A stretch of 64,000 nucleotides of DNA from Noviherbaspirillum pedocola (GTDB lineage: Bacteria; Pseudomonadota; Gammaproteobacteria; Burkholderiales; Burkholderiaceae_D), in assembly GCF_016632335.1 (NCBI RefSeq), contig NZ_JAEPBG010000002.1, positions 1-64,000 of the forward strand, read 5' to 3'. Below are positions 25,972-36,717 of this stretch, piece by piece; the stretch's first letter is position 1, and each line of letters begins with the position of its first letter. The notes under the pieces are model-generated. The model saw only the letters and a program-made list of their open reading frames with translations. It was not told where the DNA came from and made no database searches. Made by a program: the position numbers and the translations under genes.

Positions 25972-28092
25972 ATGAACCGACCATTGCGCTTCCACTCGCT
26001 GCTGCGTCTCTTCCTTGCGTTGCTTGCGCTCACGCTCACGCTGCTATCCACGGCCCATGCCGGCGTGATGACGCGCGATGCGCTGAAGTCGATCTACCCA
26101 TCGCCTTACCAGGTCGGCGAGAAGGACGCCGCGCTGCCGGTGTGGCCGGTGTTCCGGCAGAACGCCACCGAAACCCAGCTGGTCGGCTATGTCTTCGAAT
26201 CCATGGACCTCGCGCCGATTCCCGGCTTTTCCGGCGTGCCGGCGAACCTGCTGATCCTGCTCGACGCCAAGGGCAATTTCCTTGATGTGCGTGTGCTGTC
26301 GCAGCACGAGCCGGTGTTTCTCGAAGGCCTCGGCCCGGCGCCGCTGGATGCCTTCGTGGCGCAGTACCGCGGCCTGTCGCTCACCGACAGCGTGCGCATC
26401 GACACGCCGCCGCGCGCGGGTGGAAAGCGCGAGGGCGGCGCGGTGCATCTGGATGGCGTGGCCAAGGCGACGGCCTCGGTGCGCATCATCAACCAGAGCG
26501 TGCTGTCCTCGGCGCTGAAGGTGGCGCGCGCCAAGCTCGGCTTTTCCGGCGCGAGTGATCCGGACCGCGTGGCGCGCGTGAATACGGAGGTATTGGAAAC
26601 CAGGACGCTGGCGCAACTGGAAGCCGAAGGCATGGTCGCGCACCAGGCGCTGACGAATGCGCAGGTCGAAGCCGCGTATGCCGGCAGCGACGGCGAGGGC
26701 TTGGACGCAGTGGCGAAGGCCGAGCCGCAGGCGCTGTTTTCCGAGGCATATATTGCGCTGGCTTCGGTGCCTTCGATCGGCCGCAATCTGCTGACCGAAG
26801 CAGCATGGAAACGCCTGTCGGACCGGCTCGAGCCAGGCGACCATGCGCTGCTGGTGTTCTACCGCGGCCGCTATGGCGTGATCGGCGAGGACTTCACTGC
26901 CGGCACCGTGCCGGACCGGCTGCTGATCAAGCAGTCCGGGCTGAATATCGAGATGCGCGATCTGGATCTGGAACTGAAGCCGCGCGAGTCGGCATTGGCC
27001 GGCATGTCGATGCGGGTGTTCCGCGTGATTGCGCAGGCTGGCCTGGATCCCGCGCAGCCGCTGGATGTGACGCTTCTGGTCAGGCGCAGCAAGGGCGTGA
27101 TCTATCCCGAGCGCATCGATCGTGCATTCCACACCGCGCTGCGGCTGCCAACGCGCTTCGTCGTGCTGCCGCCCGAGGCCGACGGCGGCTGGAGCGCGCC
27201 TTGGCGCGCGCGCTGGCCGGAACTGGCGCTGCTGGCCGCGGGGCTGGCGGTGCTGGCAATTGCACTGGCACGGCAGCGCGCGCTGACTGCCAACGCGCGG
27301 CGCTTCGCCTGGTTCCGGCAGGGCTATCTGCTGTTCACCGCGATCTTCATCGGCTGGTATGCACAGGGCCAGCTCTCCATCGTCAACATCACCGGCGCGC
27401 TACAGGCGCTGCGCGAAGGGCGCGGCCTGGGCTTTCTGCTGTACGACCCGATGACCGTGTCCCTGTGGGCTTTCGTGCTGGTGTCGCTGGTGGTGTGGGG
27501 ACGCGGCACCTTTTGCGGCTGGCTGTGTCCGTTCGGCGCGCTGCAGGAATTCGTCGGCAAGGCGGCGCACGCCCTGCGCATTCCGCAGCTGCGCCTCTCG
27601 CGCGCCGCGGATGCGCGCTTGAAGCTGATCAAGTACGGCGTGCTCGCCGCCATCATCGGCAGCGTGTTCCTCTCGACCGCGCTCACGGACAGCCTGGTGG
27701 AAGCCGAGCCATTCAAGACCGCGATCACGCTCGGCTTCGTGCGCTCGTGGCCGTTCGTGCTGTATGCCGTTTTGCTGCTGGCGGCCAGCGCCTTCGTCTA
27801 CAAGGCTTTCTGCCGCTACCTGTGCCCCTTCGGCGCAGGGCTGGCGCTGCTCGGCCGGATGCGCCTGTTCAACTGGCTGCCGCGCCGCGCCGAATGCGGC
27901 CAGCCGTGCCAGACCTGCCGCCATCGCTGCGACTACGGCGCCATCGAGCGCGATGGCCGGGTGCGCTACGACGAATGCTTTCAATGCATGGATTGCGTGG
28001 TCATCTACCACAGCGATGCGCAGTGCGCGCCGCGCATCCTCGAGAAGAAGCGCGCGCGCGTCGTACCGATACGCGCTGTCGAGAAACTTTAG
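25972..28092 (+). CDS. NosR/NirI-like flavo-iron-sulfur membrane protein
   Basis: A 706-aa protein: signal peptide (to about 30), a periplasmic FMN-binding domain containing DGVAKAT (D161, T167; the Thr is the likely covalent FMN site), several membrane helices from about 415 to 630, and cytoplasmic cysteine motifs. CGWLCPFG and CRYLCPFG are the NosR/NapH-type CxxxCP pairs. The C-terminus has C-x3-C-x2-C (CGQPCQTC) and CFQCMDC for Fe-S clusters. It would carry electrons across the membrane. ApbE follows immediately, as expected for a flavinylated target. Its link to alcohol oxidation is inferred from position. Confidence 0.85.
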   Translation: MNRPLRFHSLLRLFLALLALTLTLLSTAHAGVMTRDALKSIYPSPYQVGEKDAALPVWPVFRQNATETQLVGYVFESMDLAPIPGFSGVPANLLILLDAKGNFLDVRVLSQHEPVFLEGLGPAPLDAFVAQYRGLSLTDSVRIDTPPRAGGKREGGAVHLDGVAKATASVRIINQSVLSSALKVARAKLGFSGASDPDRVARVNTEVLETRTLAQLEAEGMVAHQALTNAQVEAAYAGSDGEGLDAVAKAEPQALFSEAYIALASVPSIGRNLLTEAAWKRLSDRLEPGDHALLVFYRGRYGVIGEDFTAGTVPDRLLIKQSGLNIEMRDLDLELKPRESALAGMSMRVFRVIAQAGLDPAQPLDVTLLVRRSKGVIYPERIDRAFHTALRLPTRFVVLPPEADGGWSAPWRARWPELALLAAGLAVLAIALARQRALTANARRFAWFRQGYLLFTAIFIGWYAQGQLSIVNITGALQALREGRGLGFLLYDPMTVSLWAFVLVSLVVWGRGTFCGWLCPFGALQEFVGKAAHALRIPQLRLSRAADARLKLIKYGVLAAIIGSVFLSTALTDSLVEAEPFKTAITLGFVRSWPFVLYAVLLLAASAFVYKAFCRYLCPFGAGLALLGRMRLFNWLPRRAECGQPCQTCRHRCDYGAIERDGRVRYDECFQCMDCVVIYHSDAQCAPRILEKKRARVVPIRAVEKL

Positions 28093-28100
28093 GAGCGAGC

Positions 28101-29084
28101 ATGCAACGACGCCGATTCATGCAAACCGCGATGGGCCTGGGCGCGCTGGCGCTGGCCGCGCCGCTGCCACGCGCGGGCACGCTGTCACGCAGCGAGCTGC
28201 CGGGCGGCATGCGGCTTTACGCCGGTGCTGACCTGGCCTTTGGCACCGTGATCGGCGTGAAGCTCCTGCATGCCGATGGGAAAATCGCCGAGCGCGCTAT
28301 CGCCGAGGCGCTGGCCGAGGCGAAGCGCATCGATGCGCTGATGAGCCTGTACCGACCCGACAGCCAGGTCGCGCGGCTCAACCGCGATGGCGCGCTCGAT
28401 ACGCCTGATCGGCATCTGCTGACAGTGCTCGACACCGCGCGCGACGTTTCCGCGCTCACCGATGGCGCTTTCGACATCACGGTGCAGCCGCTATGGCACC
28501 TGGCCTCGCAGGGCAGGGCGACGAAAGACGCATTGCCGCTGCTCGGCTGGCGCCGGGTGCGTTCTGACACGCGCCGCATCGCGCTGGATGCTGGCATGGC
28601 GATCACGCTCAACGGCATCGCCCAGGGCTATGCGCTGGATTTGGCGCGCGCGGCGCTGGCGGCACGCGGCATCCGGCATGCGCTGATTGATACCGGCGAA
28701 TTCGGCAGCCTCGGTCGCGCCGACGGCGGCCGGCCATGGACCCTGGGCGTGCGCGATCCGCGCCGCGAGGACGGCATCCTCGACACGCTGGCGCTGGATG
28801 GCCGCAGCATCGCTACTTCCGGGGATTACGCAACCGCGTTTTCCGCCGACTTCGCGCGCCATCACATCTTCGACCCGGCCACCGGCGCATCGCCCCTGGA
28901 GCTGGCTGAAACCGTGGTGGCTGCGCCGTACGGCATCCTGGCCGATGCGTTGTCGACGGCGTTCATGGTCACCGGGCACAGGCGCGCGCTCGAGATCGCC
29001 GCAACGCTGCCGGGTGTGGATGTGCTGCTGGTCGGCAAGGATGGCCGCATCGCGCGATCAAAGGGCATGATGCATTCGACCTGA
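28101..29084 (+). CDS. apbE: FAD:protein FMN transferase
   Basis: A 327-aa ApbE-family enzyme that moves FMN from FAD to a Thr of target proteins. The N-terminus has QRRRFMQ followed by a hydrophobic stretch, suggesting Tat export. Family motifs are DALMSLYRPDSQVARLN, GAFDITVQPL, LNGIAQGYALD, the DTGEFGSLG loop and HHIFDPATG. Eight bases separate it from the NosR-like gene, whose DGVAKAT motif is the likely target. AGGAG precedes the start. Confidence 0.9.
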   Translation: MQRRRFMQTAMGLGALALAAPLPRAGTLSRSELPGGMRLYAGADLAFGTVIGVKLLHADGKIAERAIAEALAEAKRIDALMSLYRPDSQVARLNRDGALDTPDRHLLTVLDTARDVSALTDGAFDITVQPLWHLASQGRATKDALPLLGWRRVRSDTRRIALDAGMAITLNGIAQGYALDLARAALAARGIRHALIDTGEFGSLGRADGGRPWTLGVRDPRREDGILDTLALDGRSIATSGDYATAFSADFARHHIFDPATGASPLELAETVVAAPYGILADALSTAFMVTGHRRALEIAATLPGVDVLLVGKDGRIARSKGMMHST

Positions 29085-29176
29085 CGCTTGCAACTTGTTA
29101 CCTCGCCCGCGGCGCGGTGACGCTAGCATGGTGGCTTTTCCACGAAGGGCGTGGCCCATCCTCGCTCCATTCCATC

Positions 29177-29836
29177 ATGCAAGCTTTCTTCCGATTTTCC
29201 GTTCTCCGCTTTCTGCTGCTGATCGGCATGCTGCTGTCCGCGCTGTGCGGCACCGTTCGTGCCGAAGAGGCGAGTGGCAACGAGCCGCCCGATGTGCTGA
29301 TCAAGCGCGTGAGCGGCGAAGTGATGCAGATCGCGCGCACCGATCCGGCGATACAGGCCGGCGATCGCAAGCGCATCTATGAGGTGGTGCAGAAGCTGAT
29401 CCTGCCGCACCTAGATTTCCAGCGCGGCACCGCGCTGACCATGGGACGCTACTGGCGCGAAGCCACGCCGCAGCAGCGCGAGCGCGTGTCCGAGGAATTC
29501 CGCAACCTGCTGCTGCATACCTATGCCGGCGCGATGTCGCAGATCCGTGACCAGACGCTGCGCTTCAAGCCGATGCGTCTCGATCCTTCCGCGACCAATG
29601 CCGAGGTACATTCCGAAGTGATCCTGCCGCGCCGCCCGGAGCCGGTGCAGGTCAGCTATCGGCTGCATCACGATGCCTCGGGCTGGAAGATTTACGACGT
29701 CAATGTGATGGGCGCCTGGTTGTCCGAGACCTACAAGGCGACCTTTGCTTCCGAGATCAGCCGTGGCGGCGTCGATGGGCTGATCCGTACTTTGGAGGAA
29801 AAGAACCGGCAGCTGGCGGAGAAGGATGGGAAGTAG
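29177..29836 (+). CDS. MlaC/Ttg2D-family periplasmic lipid-binding protein
   Basis: A 219-aa secreted protein with a signal peptide ending in GTVRAEEA. The helical-sheet domain contains ILPHLDFQRGTALTMGRYWR, TPQQRERVSEEFRNLLLHTYA and the late strand GWKIYDVNVMGAWL, all standard for MlaC proteins. These carry phospholipids (or hopanoids) across the periplasm. No MlaFEDB genes lie near, so it is an orphan here, perhaps serving the quinoprotein cluster upstream. The first methionine with a clean signal peptide is at 29177. Confidence 0.82.
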   Translation: MQAFFRFSVLRFLLLIGMLLSALCGTVRAEEASGNEPPDVLIKRVSGEVMQIARTDPAIQAGDRKRIYEVVQKLILPHLDFQRGTALTMGRYWREATPQQRERVSEEFRNLLLHTYAGAMSQIRDQTLRFKPMRLDPSATNAEVHSEVILPRRPEPVQVSYRLHHDASGWKIYDVNVMGAWLSETYKATFASEISRGGVDGLIRTLEEKNRQLAEKDGK

Positions 29837-29874
29837 GCGCGCCTGTTCATGTCTCTTGGAGCGGTCCGTTGGCT

Positions 29875-29957
29875 CGTAGGTTGGGCTGCCAAGCCCAACA
29901 TCGGCGCATGCGGACCGCGAACGTTCGTTGGGCTTCCTTCGTCAGCCCAACCTACGC
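29875..29957. repeat. GTTGGGCT-family palindromic repeat, copy 4
   Basis: CGTAGGTTGGGCT...AGCCCAACCTACG, as at 14493. Followed 13 bases later by a unit of the second family; both lie between the MlaC-like gene and the GAF protein gene. Confidence 0.85.
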
Positions 29958-29970
29958 GTTGCTGCAAATT

Positions 29971-29997
29971 CGTAGGGTGGGCTGCGCCCACCCTACG
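29971..29997. repeat. GTGGGC-family compact palindrome
   Basis: CGTAGGGTGGGC, a three-base loop and GCCCACCCTACG form a perfect 12-bp stem. It is the minimal form of the repeats at 22103 and 35274. Confidence 0.85.
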
Positions 29998-30111
29998 AAC
30001 AGGGCGCGCGATTTGTCTGCAGTTGTCTCGCATGCACATGGTAGGAATGGCTGCCCACCCTATGCAGACCCATGCCTCATGAGATCGAAAGGGCTGGTCA
30101 GCCCAACGTCC

Positions 30112-31059
30112 TCATCCCCGCCGCAGCTTCTCGTTATACATCCGGATATCCGCGATCCGGAACGCTTCGGGCAGCGTGCCGCTGGCGCGGCGCAGCGCGC
30201 AGCCGATCGCGGCAGTGGCACCGGCGTGGCGCAGCGCCGCGGCTATCTTGTCCAGCATCGCCTGTGCCTGTTCGCCGGACAGATTGCGCAGCAGCAGCGC
30301 GAAATGGTTGCGGCCGATGCGGGCCACGCGGTCCTGGTCACGCAGATAGGTCTTCAACAGCGCGCCGTGATGCGCCATTGCCAGTTCGGTCTCGGTGAAG
30401 TCCGGGTTCGGGCCTTCATCGACTTCGATCATGATCGCCAGCGCATCCTCGTCCGTCTCGACCAGCGCGGCTTCCTCGTCTTCCATCGCGCTTTGCCAGG
30501 CGTGCAGATTCGGCAGACCCGCAAATGGTTCGTTGTCGGGGATGCGCGCCTCGCGCGGCTCTTCGTGGCGCAGGCTGTAGGCGAACAAGGTTGAGAGCGT
30601 CCTGGCCAGGCCGACAACCAGTCGGCGTTGCGCCGCGCTGTACGCCGGCTGCGCACGCGTATCCGTCGCGAAAATCGCACCCAGTAGTTCGCCGCGCCGG
30701 GAAATCAGCGGACAGATGATGCAGGCGGCGATGCCCGCAGCGGCGAGCGCGGCGGTGTCGGCATTGTCGTCGGCTGCCACCGCATCGGCGATGAAGCGCG
30801 GCTTCATATCTTCCGCCAGCCGCAGGCAGACCAGCTCCGGCGTGTTCTGACCTTCACGCACCGCTGCCTCGCGCGCGGCGCTGTCGAGCAGGGTCCAGCC
30901 CGCTTCGTCATGGCGCGCGGCGCTCCAGCGCTTGAGCGGCACCATCTCGCGCAGGCTGCCCAGCAGGATGTTCAGGGATTCCCCGAGGCTGGAGAACGGC
31001 CTGGTGTTGTCCGGGACGCCGTCGCCAGGCGGCTCAGGTTCGACAGGAGGTACATGCAT
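30112..31059 (-). CDS. GAF protein with degenerate GGDEF domain
   Basis: A 315-aa soluble protein. A GAF-like sensor spans about residues 30-170 (ACIICPLISRRGELLGAIFA). A diguanylate-cyclase-type fold follows to the end, but the active-site GGDEF is replaced by GRNHF in DRVARIGRNHFALLLRN, so it cannot make c-di-GMP. It may bind nucleotides or act as a scaffold. It is divergent from the pyrimidine operon across a 332-base gap. Whether it responds to the same signal is unknown. Confidence 0.7.
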   Translation of the reverse strand: MHVPPVEPEPPGDGVPDNTRPFSSLGESLNILLGSLREMVPLKRWSAARHDEAGWTLLDSAAREAAVREGQNTPELVCLRLAEDMKPRFIADAVAADDNADTAALAAAGIAACIICPLISRRGELLGAIFATDTRAQPAYSAAQRRLVVGLARTLSTLFAYSLRHEEPREARIPDNEPFAGLPNLHAWQSAMEDEEAALVETDEDALAIMIEVDEGPNPDFTETELAMAHHGALLKTYLRDQDRVARIGRNHFALLLRNLSGEQAQAMLDKIAAALRHAGATAAIGCALRRASGTLPEAFRIADIRMYNEKLRRG

Positions 31060-31316
31060 GAAAAGCGCTTGTGTTGCCGGCGGATTCGCCTGAACCCGAT
31101 CGGACAGGCAAAAGCCGTAGTGGTTCGCGGCCGCGGGCTGTCATGGACCCTTTTCAGTGTCCAAACAATCGCGTGCATTCACCTCGACAGTGCGGCGCAA
31201 GCGTGCGACGCCGCGCATCGCTGGTGCAGCGGCCACGAGCGCTGCTGATTTTCCGCACAAAAATGCGAAAAAACCTTGGCGAAGCGCAGGCACAATTCCT
31301 GCAAAGAGGAATAAAG

Positions 31317-31332
31317 TTGACCACTCGGTCAG
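31317..31332. promoter_or_regulatory. RutR-like operator upstream of the pyrimidine operon
   Basis: TTGACCA-CT-CGGTCAG agrees at 12 of 14 defined positions with the RutR site TTGACCANNTGGTCAA. It lies 59 bases before the first gene of an operon that encodes a RutR-like TetR protein. Nothing else was recognised in the 31060-31391 gap. Confidence 0.68.
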
Positions 31333-31391
31333 GAAACGCACCGGCGTCACACCGAACAACCCAGCGCAGTATTCCCAGAGGAGACCCGATC

Positions 31392-32632
<1,241 letters not shown>

Positions 32633-32636
<4 letters not shown>

Positions 32637-33838
32637 AGCAGCCCGATGCCGCGGCGCTGCTGCGCGCCGACGCGGTGCGCAGCCATTGCGCCGAGATCAT
32701 GGCGCTGGCCGAAGACGGCTGCGCGCCGCATTTCCTCTGGCATGCGCAGCGGCTGCCCGAGACCGCGGCCTACGTCGCCGACACCATCCGCCTGCGCTAT
32801 CCGGATCTGAACGTGCCCTACCACAGCCGCTGGCGCCATTTCGAAGCTGGCGGCGTCGATCGCTGGGGGGCGCTGGCGCAAAGCCATGGCCTGTCGGGCG
32901 CGGAACTGGCCCGTGCGCGCATCGACCTCGTCATTCCCAGCGTGCTGCTCGATGCCGGCGCCGGCGCCGAGTGGCGCTATCGCGATGCCGGCAGCGGCAT
33001 GGAACTCGGGCGTTCCGAAGGCCTGGGCGTGGCCAGCCTGAATTTGTTCGCCAGCGGCGCATTGTCAAGCGACCCGAAGCAGCCCTTGCGCGCGGATGCG
33101 GCGGCGCTCCAAGATTTCACCGAAAGCACGCTGGCGCAAACCTTCCAGGCCGGCGTCGGCAATGCACTGGTTGGCCTGTCGGGCCGCGCCGCGCTGCTGC
33201 AGCGGCTGGGCGCGGCCATCGCCGCTGCGCCGCAGGTATTCGGAACTCCGGCCCGGCTCGGCAATCTCTTTGACTGGCTGGCCGCGCGCGCGCAGAACGG
33301 CACGGTAGCCGCATCGCTGGTGCTGGAAACCCTGCTTGCCACGCTGGGGCCGGTATGGCCGGGGCGCATCGTGCTGGATGGCGTGTCGCTCGGCGATTGC
33401 TGGCGCCATTCAGGCAGCAGCGATGGCCTGGTGCCTTTCCACAAGCTCACGCAATGGCTGACGTACTCGCTGCTGGAGCCGCTGGAGCAAGCGGGGCTCG
33501 AGGTGACCGGACTCGATGCGCTGACCGGTTTGCCTGAATACCGCAACGGCGGCCTGCTGCTGGACTTCGGCGTGCTCGCGCCGCGCGATCCGTCTTTTCT
33601 TTCCCGCCTCTTGACAGTGGAGGAGGAGGCTGTGGTGGAATGGCGCGCCCTGACCGTGATCGCGCTGGATAGGCTGGCCGACGCGGTGCGCGCCGAGCTG
33701 GGCGTGGATGCGGCGGGTTTTCCGCTGGCGCGCATCCTGGAAGGCGGCACCTGGGCCGCCGGACGCCGCATCGCGGCCGAGCGCCGTCCTGGCGGCGGCC
33801 CGCCGGTGCGCATCGCCAGCGACGGCACCGTGTTTTGA
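32633..33838 (+). CDS. URC4 (DUF1688) uracil-catabolism protein
   Basis: A 401-aa protein of the DUF1688/URC4 family. Typical parts are YPDLNVPYHSRWRHFEAGG near residues 60-80, SRWRHF being the family mark, and LDGVSLGDCWRH late in the chain. In yeast URC4 is needed with URC1 to open the uracil ring through ribosyl-urea intermediates; its chemistry is still unclear. Start codon is fixed by the ATGA overlap with URC1, and Upp begins 15 bases after its stop. Confidence 0.85.
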
Positions 33839-33853
33839 GTAAAGGAAGAATCG

Positions 33854-34486
33854 ATGAGCTCCGAATTCACCGTCATCAGCCATCCGCTGATCCAGCACAA
33901 GCTGACCTACATGCGCAGCAAGGAAACCACCACCGACAATTTCCGCCGCCTGCTGCGCGAAATCAGCCAGATGCTGGCCTATGAAGTCACCCGGGACTTG
34001 CCGACCGAGACGATACAGATCGAAACGCCCTTGGCAGCGATCGATTCGCCGGTCATCAGCGGCAAGAAGCTGTGCCTGGTGTCGATCCTGCGCGCCGGCA
34101 ACGGCATGCTCGATGGCATGCTCGACGTGGTGCCGGCCGCGCGCATCGGCCACATCGGCCTGTACCGCGACCCGGAAACGCTGGAGCCGGTCGAGTACTA
34201 CTTCAAGATGCCGGACGACATCGGCTCGCGCCTGGTGATCGTGGTCGATCCGATGCTCGCCACCGGCAATTCGGCGATCGCCGCCCTGAGCCGCTTGAAG
34301 GAAAGCGGCGCTTCCAGCATCAAGTACGTGTGCCTGCTGGCCTCGCCCGAGGGCCTGGCGGCGCTGCAGCGCGCGCATCCGGACGTACCGGTGATGTCGG
34401 CCGCGCTGGACGAGCGCCTGAACGAGCACGGCTACATCGTGCCCGGCCTGGGCGACGCTGGCGACAGGATGTTCGGCACGCGCTGA
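33854..34486 (+). CDS. upp: uracil phosphoribosyltransferase
   Basis: A 210-aa enzyme, the normal Upp length. It makes UMP from uracil and PRPP. The PRPP loop reads [13 protein letters not shown] near residues 128-140, and the uracil-binding C-terminus is [36 protein letters not shown] is the usual N-terminal region. It is placed between URC4 and the RutR-like regulator, so it supplies UMP to the URC route (the URC6 role) as well as to salvage. Confidence 0.95.
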   Translation: MSSEFTVISHPLIQHKLTYMRSKETTTDNFRRLLREISQMLAYEVTRDLPTETIQIETPLAAIDSPVISGKKLCLVSILRAGNGMLDGMLDVVPAARIGHIGLYRDPETLEPVEYYFKMPDDIGSRLVIVVDPMLATGNSAIAALSRLKESGASSIKYVCLLASPEGLAALQRAHPDVPVMSAALDERLNEHGYIVPGLGDAGDRMFGTR

Positions 34487-34503
34487 CATTGATCGTGGCC
34501 GCC

Positions 34504-35166
34504 ATGCCAGCCTGCGCGAGCAGCGTCGATGCGACTGACGCGGTGCGCGGTGATGGACGAGCCAAAGGACGCATCCGCCAGCTCAATGAAGCCGGCATCC
34601 TGCGCGCCGCCGAACGTGTCTTCGCCCGCGCCGGTTATGCGGGCGCGACGATGGCCGAGATCGCCACCTGCGCCGGCATGGCGAAGTCGAATCTGCACTA
34701 TTACTTCGGCACCAAGCGCGAGATCTATCGCGCGGTGCTGACCCACATCCTGGCGCTGTGGCTGGCGCCGACCGACGGCATTTGCGTCGAGCGCGATCCG
34801 AAGAGCGCGCTGGGCGAGTACATCGACGCGAAGATGCGGCTGTCGGCCAGTCATCCCGATGCATCGCGTGTCTTCGCCAATGAGATCCTGCATGGCGCGC
34901 CCGAAATCGGCGATGTATTGCGTGGCGAGCTGCGCGCGCTGATCGAGGCGAAGGCCGAAGTCATCCGGCACTGGATCGCAATGGGCCGGATGGCGCCGGT
35001 GGATCCGCAGCACCTGTTCTTCACGATCTGGGCCGCGACGCAGACCTATGCCGACTTCGATGCGCAAGTCTGCGCGGTGCTGGATGTGCCGGCGCTGGAT
35101 GGAGAAGGTATGCGTCGGGCGGCCGAACATGTGAAGGGGCTGGTGCTCAGGGGATGCGGGCTTTGA
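34504..35166 (+). CDS. RutR-like TetR-family regulator
   Basis: A 220-aa TetR protein. The helix-turn-helix is AGATMAEIATCAGMAKSNLHYYFGTK at about residues 45-70 and the C-terminal domain has the WAATQTYADF pattern of RutR/YcdC proteins, which sense uracil. A RutR-like operator lies before the operon's first gene, 3.1 kb upstream. It probably represses the URC/upp genes until uracil accumulates. The ATG at 34504 follows the upp stop by 17 bases. Confidence 0.82.
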   Translation: MPACASSVDATDAVRGDGRAKGRIRQLNEAGILRAAERVFARAGYAGATMAEIATCAGMAKSNLHYYFGTKREIYRAVLTHILALWLAPTDGICVERDPKSALGEYIDAKMRLSASHPDASRVFANEILHGAPEIGDVLRGELRALIEAKAEVIRHWIAMGRMAPVDPQHLFFTIWAATQTYADFDAQVCAVLDVPALDGEGMRRAAEHVKGLVLRGCGL

Positions 35167-35170
35167 CTGT

Positions 35171-35246
35171 CGTAGGTTGGGCTGCCAAGCCCAACATTGG
35201 ACGTTCGCGGGCGGAAAGCACGTTGGGCTTGTCAGCCCAACCTACG
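35171..35246. repeat. GTTGGGCT-family palindromic repeat, copy 5
   Basis: CGTAGGTTGGGCTGCC...AGCCCAACCTACG. It begins 5 bases after the tetR stop and stands before the cytosine deaminase gene. Confidence 0.85.
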
Positions 35247-35273
35247 AGCTGTGGTTTATAGATTTCGAAGTTT

Positions 35274-35336
35274 CGTAGGGTGGGCGCAGCCCACGCGGTG
35301 CTTGCGCACGTCCGCGTGGGCTGCGCCCACCCTACG
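35274..35336. repeat. GTGGGC-family palindromic repeat, full copy
   Basis: CGTAGGGTGGGCGCAGCCCACGC and GCGTGGGCTGCGCCCACCC with final TACG are complementary over the whole arms, with a short centre. It is the second element in the tetR-codA gap. Confidence 0.85.
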
Positions 35337-35362
35337 GGCCTGTTCCTTTTCCCGGAGTTTCC

Positions 35363-36634
35363 ATGCCAGATCTCATCCTGCGCAACTGCGCCTTGCCCGA
35401 CGGCCGCACCGGCCTCGATATCGCCATCACCGACGGCCGCATCGATGCGCTTGAACCCCGCCTGCATGCCACCGCCGTGCAGGAAATCGACTGCGCCGGC
35501 CAGCTCGTCAGCCCGCCCTTCGTCGACGCGCATTTCCACATGGATTCCACGCTGTCCTACGGCCAGCCGCGCATCAATCAATCCGGCACGCTGCTGGAAG
35601 GCATTGCGCTGTGGGGCGAACTCAAGCCCGAGCTGACCCAGGAAGCGCTGGCGCAGCGCGCGCTGGCCTATTGCGACTGGGCGGTGGGGCGCGGCCTGCT
35701 GGCCATACGCAGCCATGTCGATGTCTGCGATCCGCGCCTGCTGGCGGTGGAAGCGCTGCTCGCGGTCAAGCGCCAGGTCAAGCCCTATCTCGATCTGCAG
35801 CTGGTGGCTTTTCCGCAGGACGGCGTGCTGCGCTCGCCCGGCGCCTTCGACAACCTGAGGCGCGCGCTCGACATGGGCGTGGACGTGGTCGGCGGCATAC
35901 CGCATTTCGAGCGCACGATGGCAGAGGGTGCGGAGTCGGTGCGCATGTTGTGCGAACTGGCCGCCGAGCGCGGCCTCCGCGTGGACATGCATTGCGATGA
36001 AACCGACGATCCGCTGTCGCGCCATGTCGAAACCCTGGCCTTCGAGACGCAGCGCCTCGGCCTGCAGGGCCGGGTGACCGGCTCGCACCTGACCTCGATG
36101 CACTCGATGGACAACTACTACGTCTCCAAGCTGCTGCCGCTGATGGCCGAATCCGGCATGGCGGCGATTGCCAATCCGCTCATCAACATCACGCTGCAGG
36201 GCCGGCACGACACCTATCCGAAGCGGCGCGGCATGACGCGCGTGCCGGAGCTGATCGCCGCTGGCGTGCCGGTGGCCTTCGGTCATGATTGCGTGCTCGA
36301 TCCGTGGTACGGCATGGGCAGCGGCGACATGCTCGAAGTCGCGCACATGGGCTTGCACGTGGCGCAGATGACGAGCCAGGCGGGTATGCGCGCCTGCTTT
36401 GCCGCGGTGACGGAAACACCGGCGCAGATACTCGGACTAGAAGGTTATGGCATCGCGCCCGGCTGCCGCGCCGACCTGGTGCTGCTGGGCGCGCGCGATC
36501 CCATCGAGGCGATACGGCTGCGTGCTCCGCGACTGGCGGTGCTTCGCGCCGGGCGGGTGATCGCGGAAAGCGCGCCGGCGACGAGCCGGCTGCATCTGCC
36601 GGGGCGGCCGGAGAGGGTGGATTACCGGATTTGA
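35363..36634 (+). CDS. codA: cytosine deaminase (amidohydrolase)
   Basis: A 423-aa metal-dependent amidohydrolase. Metal ligands are in FVDAHFHMDST (HxH, near residue 60), in DMHCDETDDP (His near 210 with the catalytic-type Glu region), GSHLTSMHSM and VAFGHDCVLDPW (Asp). The layout matches CodA, which converts cytosine to uracil and ammonia. In this place it would feed the URC/Upp genes. Creatinine or other ring deaminases of the same subgroup cannot be fully excluded. The start has CCGGAG before it. Confidence 0.87.
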   Translation: MPDLILRNCALPDGRTGLDIAITDGRIDALEPRLHATAVQEIDCAGQLVSPPFVDAHFHMDSTLSYGQPRINQSGTLLEGIALWGELKPELTQEALAQRALAYCDWAVGRGLLAIRSHVDVCDPRLLAVEALLAVKRQVKPYLDLQLVAFPQDGVLRSPGAFDNLRRALDMGVDVVGGIPHFERTMAEGAESVRMLCELAAERGLRVDMHCDETDDPLSRHVETLAFETQRLGLQGRVTGSHLTSMHSMDNYYVSKLLPLMAESGMAAIANPLINITLQGRHDTYPKRRGMTRVPELIAAGVPVAFGHDCVLDPWYGMGSGDMLEVAHMGLHVAQMTSQAGMRACFAAVTETPAQILGLEGYGIAPGCRADLVLLGARDPIEAIRLRAPRLAVLRAGRVIAESAPATSRLHLPGRPERVDYRI

Positions 36635-36672
36635 GGGCGTGGCGGCAAAGGGTTCATGGCTGGCCGCCAATG

Positions 36673-36697
36673 AAAAACCCCGCCACTTGGGCGGGGC
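36673..36697 (-). terminator. rho-independent terminator of the PEP-CTERM gene
   Basis: On the minus strand AGCCCCGCC, a five-base loop and GGCGGGG are followed by TTTTT. It lies 21 bases after the PEP-CTERM stop. Confidence 0.88.
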
Positions 36698-36717
36698 TGG
36701 TAACGACAGGACTGCGT

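Noticed and set aside
29177-29836. Full Mla phospholipid transport locus
   Set aside because: Only the MlaC-like gene is present; no MlaF, E, D or B genes flank it.
31071-31391. N-terminal extension of the URC1 frame upstream of 31392
   Set aside because: The added stretch is Arg-rich without a ribosome site and would cover the RutR-like operator. AGAGGAG before 31392 and family length support the shorter start.
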